64,000 nt of DNA, taken from positions 124,001 through 188,000 of the forward strand of contig NZ_CP120683.1 in the NCBI RefSeq assembly GCF_030506325.1, given 5' to 3'. The notes beneath the pieces are model-generated. The model saw nothing but the letters and a program-made list of their open reading frames with translations. It ran no database searches and had not been told where the DNA came from. Below, in pieces: positions 8,224 to 15,882 of this stretch. Source of the stretch: Tunicatimonas pelagia. Its GTDB lineage: Bacteria; Bacteroidota; Bacteroidia; Cytophagales; Cyclobacteriaceae. How positions within the stretch are numbered: the first letter of the stretch is position 1; each line of letters starts with the position of its first letter. Made by a program: the position numbers and the translations under genes.

Positions 8224-8519
8224 TTCTCTCTAGAGCATGGTTGTACCCTGGTTTAACTGCAAATAATGTAGCAGCGATACTTAACATCTCTGACGTATTC
8301 TTGAGCAAGGGAGTAAGACGTAAACCAAGATATTTCTAATCATATTTTCTAGAACTTAAACGCATCACACCCCGTTGCATTAATAGTCAATGTACACTAA
8401 GAATTTTTAAAAGCTGATTGACACATTTTTCCAAAATTGGTAGATACCTGAAACAGAAATAGTAGGTTTTAGGTGTAAGCCTCAACACATTTACCGTTTA
8501 CAACATTTTTTTATTACAC
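8224..8519. other. Intergenic region upstream of the carbonic anhydrase gene
   Basis: This gene-free stretch is of mixed composition. No ORF, clear terminator hairpin or repeat was found. It presumably contains the promoter for the carbonic anhydrase gene, but no convincing -7 box was located. Confidence 0.35.
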
Positions 8520-9311
8520 ATGAAAAAGTTACCATTCATCGCCTCTATTGCTGCAGCATTCATACTTTTTTCCTTGGCAGGCTACGCCCAGCAAACCGCT
8601 AAAATTACTAATTTACTGGAATTGGAAGAAGGCCAATATTTCGCCGACCGAGATAGTGCCTACCTTGATCCGTACTATGGCTTGAAAAAATTGATCTACG
8701 GAAATAGGCGCTTTGCTGAAAATAAGAGTATTAAGCCTCGTCAAACTGATGCTGACCTTAAAAATAACGAACTAGGCCAAAAGCCCTTCGCTACTATTAT
8801 TGGTTGCGCGGATAGCCGGGTTCCCAACGAAATTATTTTCGATCAAGGGGTTGGAGATTTGTTTATCACTCGTACTGCTGGGCAGGTGATGGCCGAGGCG
8901 TCCTACGGAACGATTGAGTACTCTTCTGAGGTGCTAAATACTAAGCTGATTGTGGTACTAGGACACGAATCATGCGGAGCGGTGCAGGCGGCTATGCAGC
9001 TCCCAGAAAATCCTCCTGGCCACGTAGTCACGCTTATTAACGCCATTAAACCAGCTTCACTGGTTGCCAAAAGAGCCAATGTAGGGGAAGAGGAATCTCT
9101 AAATTTAGCTATCCGACAGAACGTACTAGAACAAGTTAATTTACTAAGAGGGTTAGAACCCGTGCTGAGCCGAAGCTTTGAGAAAGGTAATCTTCTAATT
9201 GTTGGGGCGGTTTACAACCTAAGCACCGGTGAAGTAGAATTTCTTGAAGAAACCGTTACCAGCTTACCAAAATTTGCCCAAAACCAAGAACCAGCCAAAG
9301 CAGAGAAGTAA
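8520..9311 (+). CDS. Exported beta-class carbonic anhydrase
   Basis: The 263-residue protein begins with a signal peptide (MKKLPFIASIAAAFILFSLAGYAQ), so it acts outside the cytoplasm, probably in the periplasm. The beta-class zinc site is complete: C96, the D98/R100 dyad in CADSR, then H149 and C152 in GHESCGAV. The reaction is reversible hydration of CO2 to bicarbonate. A DUF2490 outer-membrane protein gene follows 37 bp downstream and is probably co-transcribed. Export of a beta-class enzyme is less common than cytosolic forms and may serve inorganic carbon capture or pH control in the periplasm. Confidence 0.9.
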   Translation: MKKLPFIASIAAAFILFSLAGYAQQTAKITNLLELEEGQYFADRDSAYLDPYYGLKKLIYGNRRFAENKSIKPRQTDADLKNNELGQKPFATIIGCADSRVPNEIIFDQGVGDLFITRTAGQVMAEASYGTIEYSSEVLNTKLIVVLGHESCGAVQAAMQLPENPPGHVVTLINAIKPASLVAKRANVGEEESLNLAIRQNVLEQVNLLRGLEPVLSRSFEKGNLLIVGAVYNLSTGEVEFLEETVTSLPKFAQNQEPAKAEK

Positions 9312-9348
9312 GTTCACTTCGCCAACATAGCTTTATTGATTTAGAATC

Positions 9349-10044
9349 ATGCGAAAAATACTGCTGGCAGGAATACTGATATTCCTGAACCTATTGGGCT
9401 ACGCACAAGGTGGTCCCGATGAAGATCAACTGGGTGCTTGGTATATGTACTTTTTTAACAAACGCTTCGGCGAAAGCCAATTCGGAATACAAGGTGATTA
9501 TCAGTTTCGGTTTTGGAACTTAGGAGGGGATCTGGAACAGATACTCTTGAGAACCGGGGCAACGTACCGTCCGAAAAATGCTGATATACTATTCACCCTA
9601 GGCTACGCAAATATTACCACGGGTACCCCGGGTGAGAGTACTAGCCGGACGAATGAAAATCGGATTTATCAGGAAGCATTGTTTTCTCAAAGAATTGGTA
9701 GCCGATTTCTACTTACCCATCGGATACGGTACGAGCAGCGATGGGTAGCAGATCAAGATTTACGGACTCGGTATCGGTATAATTTGTTCGTGAATGTGCC
9801 CCTCAATAATACTGATTTGGCTAAACGTACGGTTTATCTAGCACTCTATAACGAAATATTTATCAACGGACAAACTGATGTTGGCGACGGCCTAACAGTA
9901 CAATTTTTTGACCGAAACCGTACTTACTTAGGAGTTGGTTACGGATTACTGGATAACTTGAGGATGCAGGTTGGCTGGATGAAGCAAACCACGGCTAATT
10001 GGAGTAAAGGGCAAGCCCAGCTAAGCCTACACCATAATTTTTAG
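9349..10044 (+). CDS. DUF2490 outer-membrane protein
   Basis: The 231-residue protein has a signal peptide (MRKILLAGILIFLNLLGYAQ). It then shows about ten alternating amphipathic strands with aromatic girdles, and ends in LSLHHNF, a C-terminal Phe typical of barrels. The pattern GAWYMYFFNKRF near the N-terminus and IRYEQRW in the middle match DUF2490. The role of DUF2490 is unknown. Close linkage to an exported carbonic anhydrase suggests both act in the envelope, possibly on the same process. Confidence 0.8.
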   Translation: MRKILLAGILIFLNLLGYAQGGPDEDQLGAWYMYFFNKRFGESQFGIQGDYQFRFWNLGGDLEQILLRTGATYRPKNADILFTLGYANITTGTPGESTSRTNENRIYQEALFSQRIGSRFLLTHRIRYEQRWVADQDLRTRYRYNLFVNVPLNNTDLAKRTVYLALYNEIFINGQTDVGDGLTVQFFDRNRTYLGVGYGLLDNLRMQVGWMKQTTANWSKGQAQLSLHHNF

Positions 10045-10226
10045 GCAGTAAGTGAGATCATAAAGATGCTATTTTCGGTTCCAGATGATTTCATGTGGTG
10101 AGAGAGACTTGCAAAGTTTGTGATGATCGTATCGCTCTTAATCATAAGAAGAGTAAACTTCGTACGTCTTTCTCATAATGACCAAAGGAACTTAAACCAC
10201 ACAGATTCCCCTGTAACCTTATTTTC

Positions 10227-11582
10227 TTACTCTTTCAGTTCTTCTTGTAGAAAATCAATACATAACGCCGCTGACCAAGAGAAGCGATGGCTACCGTAAC
10301 CCTGCTTTTCTTTTCCTACCACATCTTTAATAGGATCAAAGTATTCGTAGAAGCCGTAGTGGCTAATTAGCTCTAACGATTCTTGCTTAAGCTGCTCAGC
10401 TAAATCAGCAAACCCGTAGTGCTTCAGTCCGTGATGTAGCATCCAGTTCATGTTGATCCATACCGGACCACGCCAGTACTTTTTAGGGTTGAATTTTGGA
10501 CTTGTCGGGTTGTATGATGGGCATAGATACTTATTTTGATCAACCGAACCGCTAAATGATTCGCTTAACAAACGGTCAACAATTTGCTGCGCTTGCTCTT
10601 GGCTAGGAATATGGGCGTATACCGGAATCAAACCTGATGAAGCTTGCATCTCAATGCGCTCATCGTTGTGTAAATCGTACGCATCGTAGATACCTGTTTC
10701 GGAATTCCACAGCTTTTCGTTCATCGACTTTATCGATAGCTCGTTCCACTCCATCAACTGATCAATGCCTTCACCGATTAACGCTGCTAGCTCAATTAGT
10801 GCTTGGTTAGATTTTACCAAAATGCAGTTGAACAGCGGATCTTGAATTACAAACGGGCAACGCTCTAAAATAGCTTCTTCGTTATAATCGCATTTGCGGT
10901 AGATATCAATTAGATGAATGTAGCGATTGTAATCGTAGTCAGTCGGGCGGTGTTCGGCATGACCGTTATCCAAATCTTTGCGTTTATATGGCGGGATTTT
11001 GATTTTATCAAAGGTAATTCGCTCCATCGGAGTATCCCAGGTTGGCGAGTTATCGGTACCCGACTCCCAGGGGTGGCGGATATAGACCAACCCTTCGTTA
11101 AACGGATCGCGATGATCGTAGAAGTAATGGTGCATCTTCAGGATTTTCGGAAACATCTCCTTCACAAAATTCAGTGCCCGTTGCTTGTCCTGAGCATTAT
11201 TATAAATGTGCTGGAGCACAAATCCATGTACCGGAGGCATGGTGATTCCTGAGGTCTTTTTATTTTCGGGAGCATTGAACGACCGCCACGTTTCCCAAAA
11301 ATCGGAACTCGGAAAATAGTTATAGTCAAACTCCGGGTTGAAAATAATCTGCGGAACCATACCGTTCTTCCACTGTCCGCTAAACAGCGAACGGAGCTCC
11401 GACTCAGCCCGATCCATATGGTAGTGAGAATAGCCAATCGCAATAAATCCCGCATCCCAGTTCCACTGATGAGGGTATAGGTTAGGAGCCGGCTTGGTGA
11501 ACATACCCGTCCAGTTTCCGGCTAAAATATCTTTTGCTTCGGCTACTAGCGTTTTAGAATCTATCAATTCTGTAGTATACAT
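10227..11582 (-). CDS. GH63-type glycoside hydrolase (mannosylglycerate-hydrolase-like)
   Basis: The 451-residue protein shows the (alpha/alpha)6 MGH1/GH63 pattern. It carries LYPHQWNWDAGFIAIG near the N-terminus, NGMVPQIIFNP, HPWESGTDNSPTWD with the probable catalytic acid, YWRGPVWINMNWMLHHGL, and the C-terminal YFDP plus HRFSWSAAL. These are typical of GH63 enzymes that act on mannosylglycerate or glucosylglycerate, and related to trehalase and glucosidase families. It has no signal peptide, so a cytosolic role on an imported sugar or compatible solute is likely. It is transcribed divergently from the fucose-pathway cluster, with 233 bp between the starts. Confidence 0.8.
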   Translation of the reverse strand: MYTTELIDSKTLVAEAKDILAGNWTGMFTKPAPNLYPHQWNWDAGFIAIGYSHYHMDRAESELRSLFSGQWKNGMVPQIIFNPEFDYNYFPSSDFWETWRSFNAPENKKTSGITMPPVHGFVLQHIYNNAQDKQRALNFVKEMFPKILKMHHYFYDHRDPFNEGLVYIRHPWESGTDNSPTWDTPMERITFDKIKIPPYKRKDLDNGHAEHRPTDYDYNRYIHLIDIYRKCDYNEEAILERCPFVIQDPLFNCILVKSNQALIELAALIGEGIDQLMEWNELSIKSMNEKLWNSETGIYDAYDLHNDERIEMQASSGLIPVYAHIPSQEQAQQIVDRLLSESFSGSVDQNKYLCPSYNPTSPKFNPKKYWRGPVWINMNWMLHHGLKHYGFADLAEQLKQESLELISHYGFYEYFDPIKDVVGKEKQGYGSHRFSWSAALCIDFLQEELKE

Positions 11583-11778
11583 AGTCTTCTTTCGTTTATT
11601 ACATTGTAGGCAAGTAGTTATCTAACTGACGCTACTACGCTACAATTGTTTGGCAATGGTCTCAGTTTTGCGTTTACCTGACACTTTTTAGTTTTTTCAA
11701 TCCAATTTAACATAAATGATACCAACTTATTTGCAATAAATTGTATTCTACAGTATAAACTCACTTCAATATTATTTG

Positions 11779-11786
11779 TAGCTTTG
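11779..11786 (+). promoter_or_regulatory. Possible Bacteroidota -7 box
   Basis: TAGCTTTG fits the TAnnTTTG -7 consensus and lies 29 bp before the SDR start at 11816. A clear TTTG -33 box at the expected spacing was not found, so this is tentative. Confidence 0.35.
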
Positions 11787-11815
11787 GCAGTAACTAAGTC
11801 AACTTAACTGAATCT

Positions 11816-12598
11816 ATGCCTATTTTTGATTTGTCTGAACAGGTTGCCGTTATCACCGGCGGGGGGAAAGGAATTGGTCAGAGTATTGCCGAAGTGTTTG
11901 CCAAGCAGGGATCTGAAGTCCATATTCTGGAAATTGATAGGGCAAGTGGGCAAGAAACCCAAATGAAAATAGAGCAGGCGGGTGGCCAAGCTTCGGTGCA
12001 CGCTTGCGATATTTCTCAGCAGGCTGAGGTAGTAGCGGTAGCTGAGCGAATCTTTCAGCAAAGTGGCTCGATCGATATTTGGGTAAACAACGCCGGAATT
12101 GCCCACATCGGCAACGTAGAATCTACCACTGAGGAGGATTTTGATCGTATTTATGCCGTCAACATCAAAGGGGTGTACAACGGTATGCGTGCCTGTGTAC
12201 CTTTAATGAAGCAGCAAAAAGGTGGGGTTATCTTAAACTTAGCCTCAGTGGCCTCAGTGCTGGGTATCTCCGATCGCTTCGCTTACTCTACCAGTAAGGG
12301 TGCCGTACTTACCATGACTCTTTCGGTGGCCAAAGACTACGTAAAAGACAATATTCGCTGCAATTGTATTGGCCCGGGGCGGGTACATACTCCCTTTGTC
12401 GACGGTTTTCTAGAGAAAAACTATCCGGGGCAAGAAGCCGAGATGTTTGAAAAGCTTTCCCAAACCCAACCCATTGGCCGAATGGGAAAACCTGAAGAAA
12501 TTGCTCATTTAGCGCTATATCTTTGTTCCCAGGAAGCGGGCTTTATCACCGGAAGCTTTTATCCGATTGACGGTGGGTTTATTACCCTAAACAGTTGA
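11816..12598 (+). CDS. SDR oxidoreductase, candidate 2-keto-3-deoxy-L-fuconate dehydrogenase
   Basis: This 260-residue classical short-chain dehydrogenase has the cofactor motif GGGKGIGQ (15-22), NNAG (91-94), and catalytic Ser with Y157 and K161 in YSTSK. The motif GPGRVHTPF follows the active site. Dehydrogenation of a sugar acid is inferred from the neighbours, because an FAH-family hydrolase, a sugar mutarotase and a second SDR lie just downstream. In the oxidative L-fucose pathway described in Xanthomonas, one SDR oxidises L-fucose and another oxidises 2-keto-3-deoxy-L-fuconate. Assignment of this one to the second step is by context only. Confidence 0.75.
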   Translation: MPIFDLSEQVAVITGGGKGIGQSIAEVFAKQGSEVHILEIDRASGQETQMKIEQAGGQASVHACDISQQAEVVAVAERIFQQSGSIDIWVNNAGIAHIGNVESTTEEDFDRIYAVNIKGVYNGMRACVPLMKQQKGGVILNLASVASVLGISDRFAYSTSKGAVLTMTLSVAKDYVKDNIRCNCIGPGRVHTPFVDGFLEKNYPGQEAEMFEKLSQTQPIGRMGKPEEIAHLALYLCSQEAGFITGSFYPIDGGFITLNS

Positions 12599-12752
12599 CA
12601 GAGTAGGAAGTACTGACTGATAATTGCAGACATAGCGCAGATGAGTAATGATTAGTAAGCAGTGTAAACAGAAGGGAAGGAAGAAGTGTAAACTGTGGTC
12701 TATCGACCGTCGTCTGTTGACCAAAAATCAGCAGCAATTTAGCCATTGAACC

Positions 12753-13064
12753 ATGAACAAATACGGACTACACGGAAAACTAACCGCGACGGGAGGCAAG
12801 GGAGAACAACTGGCTACTATTCTGCTGGAGGCATCCCGTTTGGTTGCTTCAGCAAAAGGTTGTCACCTTTATTTAGTTAGTCAGGATCAAGCTCATCCAG
12901 ACGACGTGTGGATTACCGAGGTTTGGGATAGCAAAGAAGACCACGATCATTCTTTAAAAGATGAAAAGGTGCGAGCACTGATTACCCAAGCCATGCCACT
13001 ACTAGCCGGAAAGCCCGAGAAAGGGCAAGTGCTTGATGTTCTGGGGGGAGCTGGCATATCTTAA
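12753..13064 (+). CDS. ABM-domain monooxygenase-like small protein
   Basis: This 103-residue ferredoxin-like alpha/beta protein matches the ABM (antibiotic biosynthesis monooxygenase / quinol monooxygenase) fold: YGLHGKLTATGG as strand 1, CHLYLVSQD, then VWITEVWDSKEDHDHSLKDE and a C-terminal strand. Such proteins oxidise quinols or act as small accessory enzymes without cofactor. The substrate is unknown. It sits between the first SDR and the FAH-family hydrolase in the same orientation, so it is probably part of the sugar-acid operon, although ABM proteins are not a known step of that pathway. Confidence 0.75.
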   Translation: MNKYGLHGKLTATGGKGEQLATILLEASRLVASAKGCHLYLVSQDQAHPDDVWITEVWDSKEDHDHSLKDEKVRALITQAMPLLAGKPEKGQVLDVLGGAGIS

Positions 13065-13119
13065 ACTAACTTAATTTTACACTTTTTATCATAACCAACT
13101 TCACACACTACCAAACACT

Positions 13120-13974
13120 ATGAAACTATTCCGATTTGGAAACCCTACTTCTGAAAAACCCGGTATCAACTACCAAGGAAAGAATTTAAACGTCCAAGCT
13201 TTCGGGGAAGATTATACTCCCACATTTTTTGCCAACGATGGATTAAACCGCTTGCAGAACTGGCTGAACGATAACGCGGATAGCTGCCCCGAAGTAAGTG
13301 ATACTGAGCGAATGGCTCCTCCCCTAGTACAGTCAGGGAAAATTATTTGTGTAGGTTTGAACTATAGAGACCACGCCTCAGAAAGTAAGATGGAGCTTCC
13401 AAAAGAACCCATCATTTTCTTTAAAGCTACGTCAGCCATTGTTGGGCCTAACGATGATTTAGTTATTCCTAAAGGCAGTGAAAAAACCGACTGGGAAGTA
13501 GAACTCGCCGTAGTAATCGGCAAAAAAGCGTCTTACGTTTCCGAGAGTGAAGCGATGAACTACGTAGCTGGTTATATGGTGCACAACGACTACAGTGAGC
13601 GGGCTTACCAGTTGGAACGCTCGGGGCAGTGGGTAAAAGGAAAAAGCTGCGACACTTTTGCTCCTATCGGCCCTTACTTAGTTACTAAAGATGAGATTGA
13701 AGATGTGCACAACTTAAATCTTTGGCTCAAAGTAAACGGAGAAACCAAGCAACAAGGCACTACGGCTGACTTGATTTTTAATGTGCCCCATCTGATAAGC
13801 TATTTGAGTCAATTTATGAGCTTACAGCCCGGTGATATTATTTCTACGGGAACCCCAGCCGGAGTAGGCTTAGGCTTTGATCCTCCAATATTCTTAAAAG
13901 CCGGCGATGTGGTAGAACTTGGCATTGATGGCCTGGGCAGTTCTCGCCAAGAAGCAGAAGCATACCAAGGATAA
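13120..13974 (+). CDS. FAH-family hydrolase, candidate 2,4-diketo-3-deoxy-L-fuconate hydrolase
   Basis: The 284-residue protein is a typical fumarylacetoacetate-hydrolase-fold enzyme. It shows GLNYRDHASES, the metal-binding acidic triad spread over DWEVELAVVIG and the VHNDYSER segment, KGKSCDTFAPIGPYL, and GDIISTGTPAGVG near the C-terminus. FAH members cleave C-C bonds in beta-diketo acids. In the oxidative L-fucose (and L-rhamnose) routes this enzyme splits the diketo sugar acid into pyruvate plus lactate. The neighbouring fucose-type mutarotase and two SDRs support that role. No signal peptide; cytosolic. Confidence 0.85.
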   Translation: MKLFRFGNPTSEKPGINYQGKNLNVQAFGEDYTPTFFANDGLNRLQNWLNDNADSCPEVSDTERMAPPLVQSGKIICVGLNYRDHASESKMELPKEPIIFFKATSAIVGPNDDLVIPKGSEKTDWEVELAVVIGKKASYVSESEAMNYVAGYMVHNDYSERAYQLERSGQWVKGKSCDTFAPIGPYLVTKDEIEDVHNLNLWLKVNGETKQQGTTADLIFNVPHLISYLSQFMSLQPGDIISTGTPAGVGLGFDPPIFLKAGDVVELGIDGLGSSRQEAEAYQG

Positions 13975-13980
13975 AAGTTA

Positions 13981-14038
13981 ACAGTCCATAGCCGACGGTC
14001 CAGCACGAGGTAACTGTGGACTGTCGGCTATGGACTGT
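13981..14038. repeat. 16-bp perfect inverted repeat in the FAH-mutarotase spacer
   Basis: ACAGTCCATAGCCGAC at 13981-13996 is followed by its exact complement at 14023-14038, with a 26-nt loop. The loop and right arm contain further GGACTGT/GTGGACT words of the same family. It lies inside a probable operon and the right arm ends 10 bp before the next ATG. It could attenuate, stabilise or process the mRNA. Confidence 0.75.
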
Positions 14039-14048
14039 GGACTAAATT

Positions 14049-14381
14049 ATGAAAGACTACGCGCAAACCGTTAACCTTAAGAACGACCCGGAGGTAATTC
14101 GTGAGTACGAAAAGCACCACGCTGCCGTTTGGCCCGAAGTGCTCTCGGCTCTGAAAGAAGTAGGGGTTATTGATATGAAGATTTATCGGTTGGGTCGCCG
14201 CCTGTTTATGTTTATGCAAACTGAAGATGATTTTGATCTGAACGTAGATATGCCTCGCTACCTTGCATTACACCCGAGGTGTCGGGAGTGGGAAAGCTTA
14301 ATGGGAACATTTCAGGAAAAAGTGCCCGAAGCCCAACCTCACGAAAAATGGGCCATTATGAAAAAAATATTTGAATTCTAA
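14049..14381 (+). CDS. L-fucose/L-rhamnose mutarotase family protein
   Basis: The 110-residue protein matches the RhaM/DUF718 family: an N-terminal strand, YEKHHAAVWPEVLSALKEVG with the catalytic-type His, DMKIYRLGRRLFMFMQTEDDF, then HPRCREWESLM and a C-terminal KWAIMKKIFEF. The family interconverts alpha and beta anomers of 6-deoxy sugars. Clustered with two SDRs and an FAH hydrolase, it fits the mutarotase of the oxidative L-fucose pathway, which supplies the beta anomer to L-fucose dehydrogenase. Confidence 0.85.
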   Translation: MKDYAQTVNLKNDPEVIREYEKHHAAVWPEVLSALKEVGVIDMKIYRLGRRLFMFMQTEDDFDLNVDMPRYLALHPRCREWESLMGTFQEKVPEAQPHEKWAIMKKIFEF

Positions 14382-14515
14382 GCCCTGTGAAGGCAAGAGG
14401 ATCAGATACCGACTGATTTACTAAAATTTTCCGTATTCTTTTCTTCGTTTTCCAATGACAATCAAAAATTTGTAATTTTCTAGTTTACAATCAGCCATTT
14501 AACGATTTACTTCTT

Positions 14516-15301
14516 ATGGATTTACACCTTGCTAATAAAGTAATAGTTGTTACGGGCGGAGCCAGTGGTATTGGTGAAGCTATTGTACGAGGAGCCGCTC
14601 AGGAAGGTGCTATTCCCGTGATAGTCAACCGAAGGCTCGAGCGGGGCGAGAAACTAGTTGCCGAACTCAAGCAGGCCGGATACCAATGCCTCTTCGTTCA
14701 GGCTGACCTAAGTGAGATTGATCAGTGCCAACGAGCTGTTCAAGAGACAGTCGACCAACTAGGGCGATTGGATGTGCTGGTTAATAATGCCGGAATAAAC
14801 GATGGTGTTGGCTTGGAAAGTGGTTTTCCTGAGGCGTTTATGCAGTCGTTACAAAACAACTTACAGCATTACTACTCATTGGCGCATTACGCCCTACCCT
14901 ACCTGAAAAAAGCGAGAGGAAATATTATTAACATCAGCTCTAAAACGGCAGTAACTGGGCAAGGAGGCACATCGGCCTACGTTGCAGCTAAAGGTGCTCA
15001 ACTAGCCCTGACCCGCGAGTGGGCCACCGAGCTACTCCCTCACGGAATCCGAGTGAATGCGGTACTTCCGGCGGAGGTGCTTACTCCTATGTACGAAACT
15101 TGGTTGAACAGCTTGGCCAATCCAAACGAAAAGAAAGCACAAATAGAGCAGCGTATTCCCCTGGATCAACGCATGACTACTGCTCAGGAGATTGCCGATA
15201 CGGTACTGTTTCTGGCTTCTGATCGCTCCTCCCATACCACTGGTCAACTTCTCTTTCCCGATGGTGGCTACACGCATCTGGATCGGGCGATTCATTCCTA
15301 G
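14516..15301 (+). CDS. SDR oxidoreductase, candidate L-fucose dehydrogenase
   Basis: The 261-residue classical SDR has GGASGIGE (14-21), NNAG (90-93), catalytic Y155 and K159 in YVAAK, and a C-terminal LFPDGGYTHLDRAI. It is the last gene of the cluster, 134 bp after the mutarotase. By analogy with the Xanthomonas pathway it is the best candidate for oxidising L-fucose to the lactone, but the two SDRs of the cluster cannot be separated by sequence inspection alone. L-fuconolactonase and L-fuconate dehydratase genes are not in this window. Confidence 0.75.
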   Translation: MDLHLANKVIVVTGGASGIGEAIVRGAAQEGAIPVIVNRRLERGEKLVAELKQAGYQCLFVQADLSEIDQCQRAVQETVDQLGRLDVLVNNAGINDGVGLESGFPEAFMQSLQNNLQHYYSLAHYALPYLKKARGNIINISSKTAVTGQGGTSAYVAAKGAQLALTREWATELLPHGIRVNAVLPAEVLTPMYETWLNSLANPNEKKAQIEQRIPLDQRMTTAQEIADTVLFLASDRSSHTTGQLLFPDGGYTHLDRAIHS

Positions 15302-15342
15302 ACTACGCGCAATTAGTTATGTAGGTTCCTGGGTGAGGTTGC

Positions 15343-15882
15343 TTATTCACCGTTGTGGCCTATTCCCGTATTTTGAAACAGCCCCTTGGGCTGAATCACA
15401 TCAACTCTAACTACTTTTTCGTTCTCAAATGTGAAAACTTCTACGATATTTTGTCCAACCTTGTCAGCTTCTTCAAACCAAACTTTATCGTGCATAATCA
15501 CTTTGTTGTCTATTTCTACCAGATGCTGTATTTCCGAACGAACATTGGGGTGACTCTCAAAGTGTTTAGCTCTGTTCTTCATTAAATTCGCTCTTCCGTC
15601 AACCTTCATTTCCGATTCTACGAATACTTGAACTTCGTCAGCAAAGCCTTTTACATATTTTTTAGCATCCTGTTCATTCACCGCATCTATCATTTCCTTA
15701 ATGATTCTGCTTTGCTCGCCAGTAATTTCATATTTGGGTGGTTGCTCAACATTGCATCCGACTGTAACAAAAAAGGTCAGTAGCGTAATTTGTATTATTC
15801 TTCTCACTAGTTCGTCACAATTAATAAAATGGTAACAGGACTCATCGAAGAGTCCTTTATTAATAGCAAAAAATGTCTTCAC
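15343..15882 (-). CDS. NTF2/SnoaL-like lipoprotein, coupled to the M56 gene
   Basis: The 179-residue frame starts with GTG at 15882, overlapping the upstream stop as TAGTG, so translation is coupled to the M56 gene. A hydrophobic stretch IIQITLLTFFVTVGC fits a lipoprotein signal with the lipid-bearing Cys in VTVGC. An internal start nearer this signal is possible, since the first 25 residues are atypical. The mature domain (about 130 residues, with IIKEMIDAVNEQDAKKYVKGF) looks like an NTF2/SnoaL cone fold. It may sense or bind a small ligand for the BlaI-M56 system, but this is inferred from linkage only. Confidence 0.65.
   Translation of the reverse strand: MKTFFAINKGLFDESCYHFINCDELVRRIIQITLLTFFVTVGCNVEQPPKYEITGEQSRIIKEMIDAVNEQDAKKYVKGFADEVQVFVESEMKVDGRANLMKNRAKHFESHPNVRSEIQHLVEIDNKVIMHDKVWFEEADKVGQNIVEVFTFENEKVVRVDVIQPKGLFQNTGIGHNGE

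Noticed and set aside
8224-8519. Possible riboswitch upstream of the carbonic anhydrase gene
   Set aside because: No recognisable riboswitch consensus or strong stem set was found.
10914-11455. Plus- and minus-strand ORFs inside the GH63-type gene
   Set aside because: The GH63 frame has clear family motifs over the whole region; the other frames have no recognisable features.
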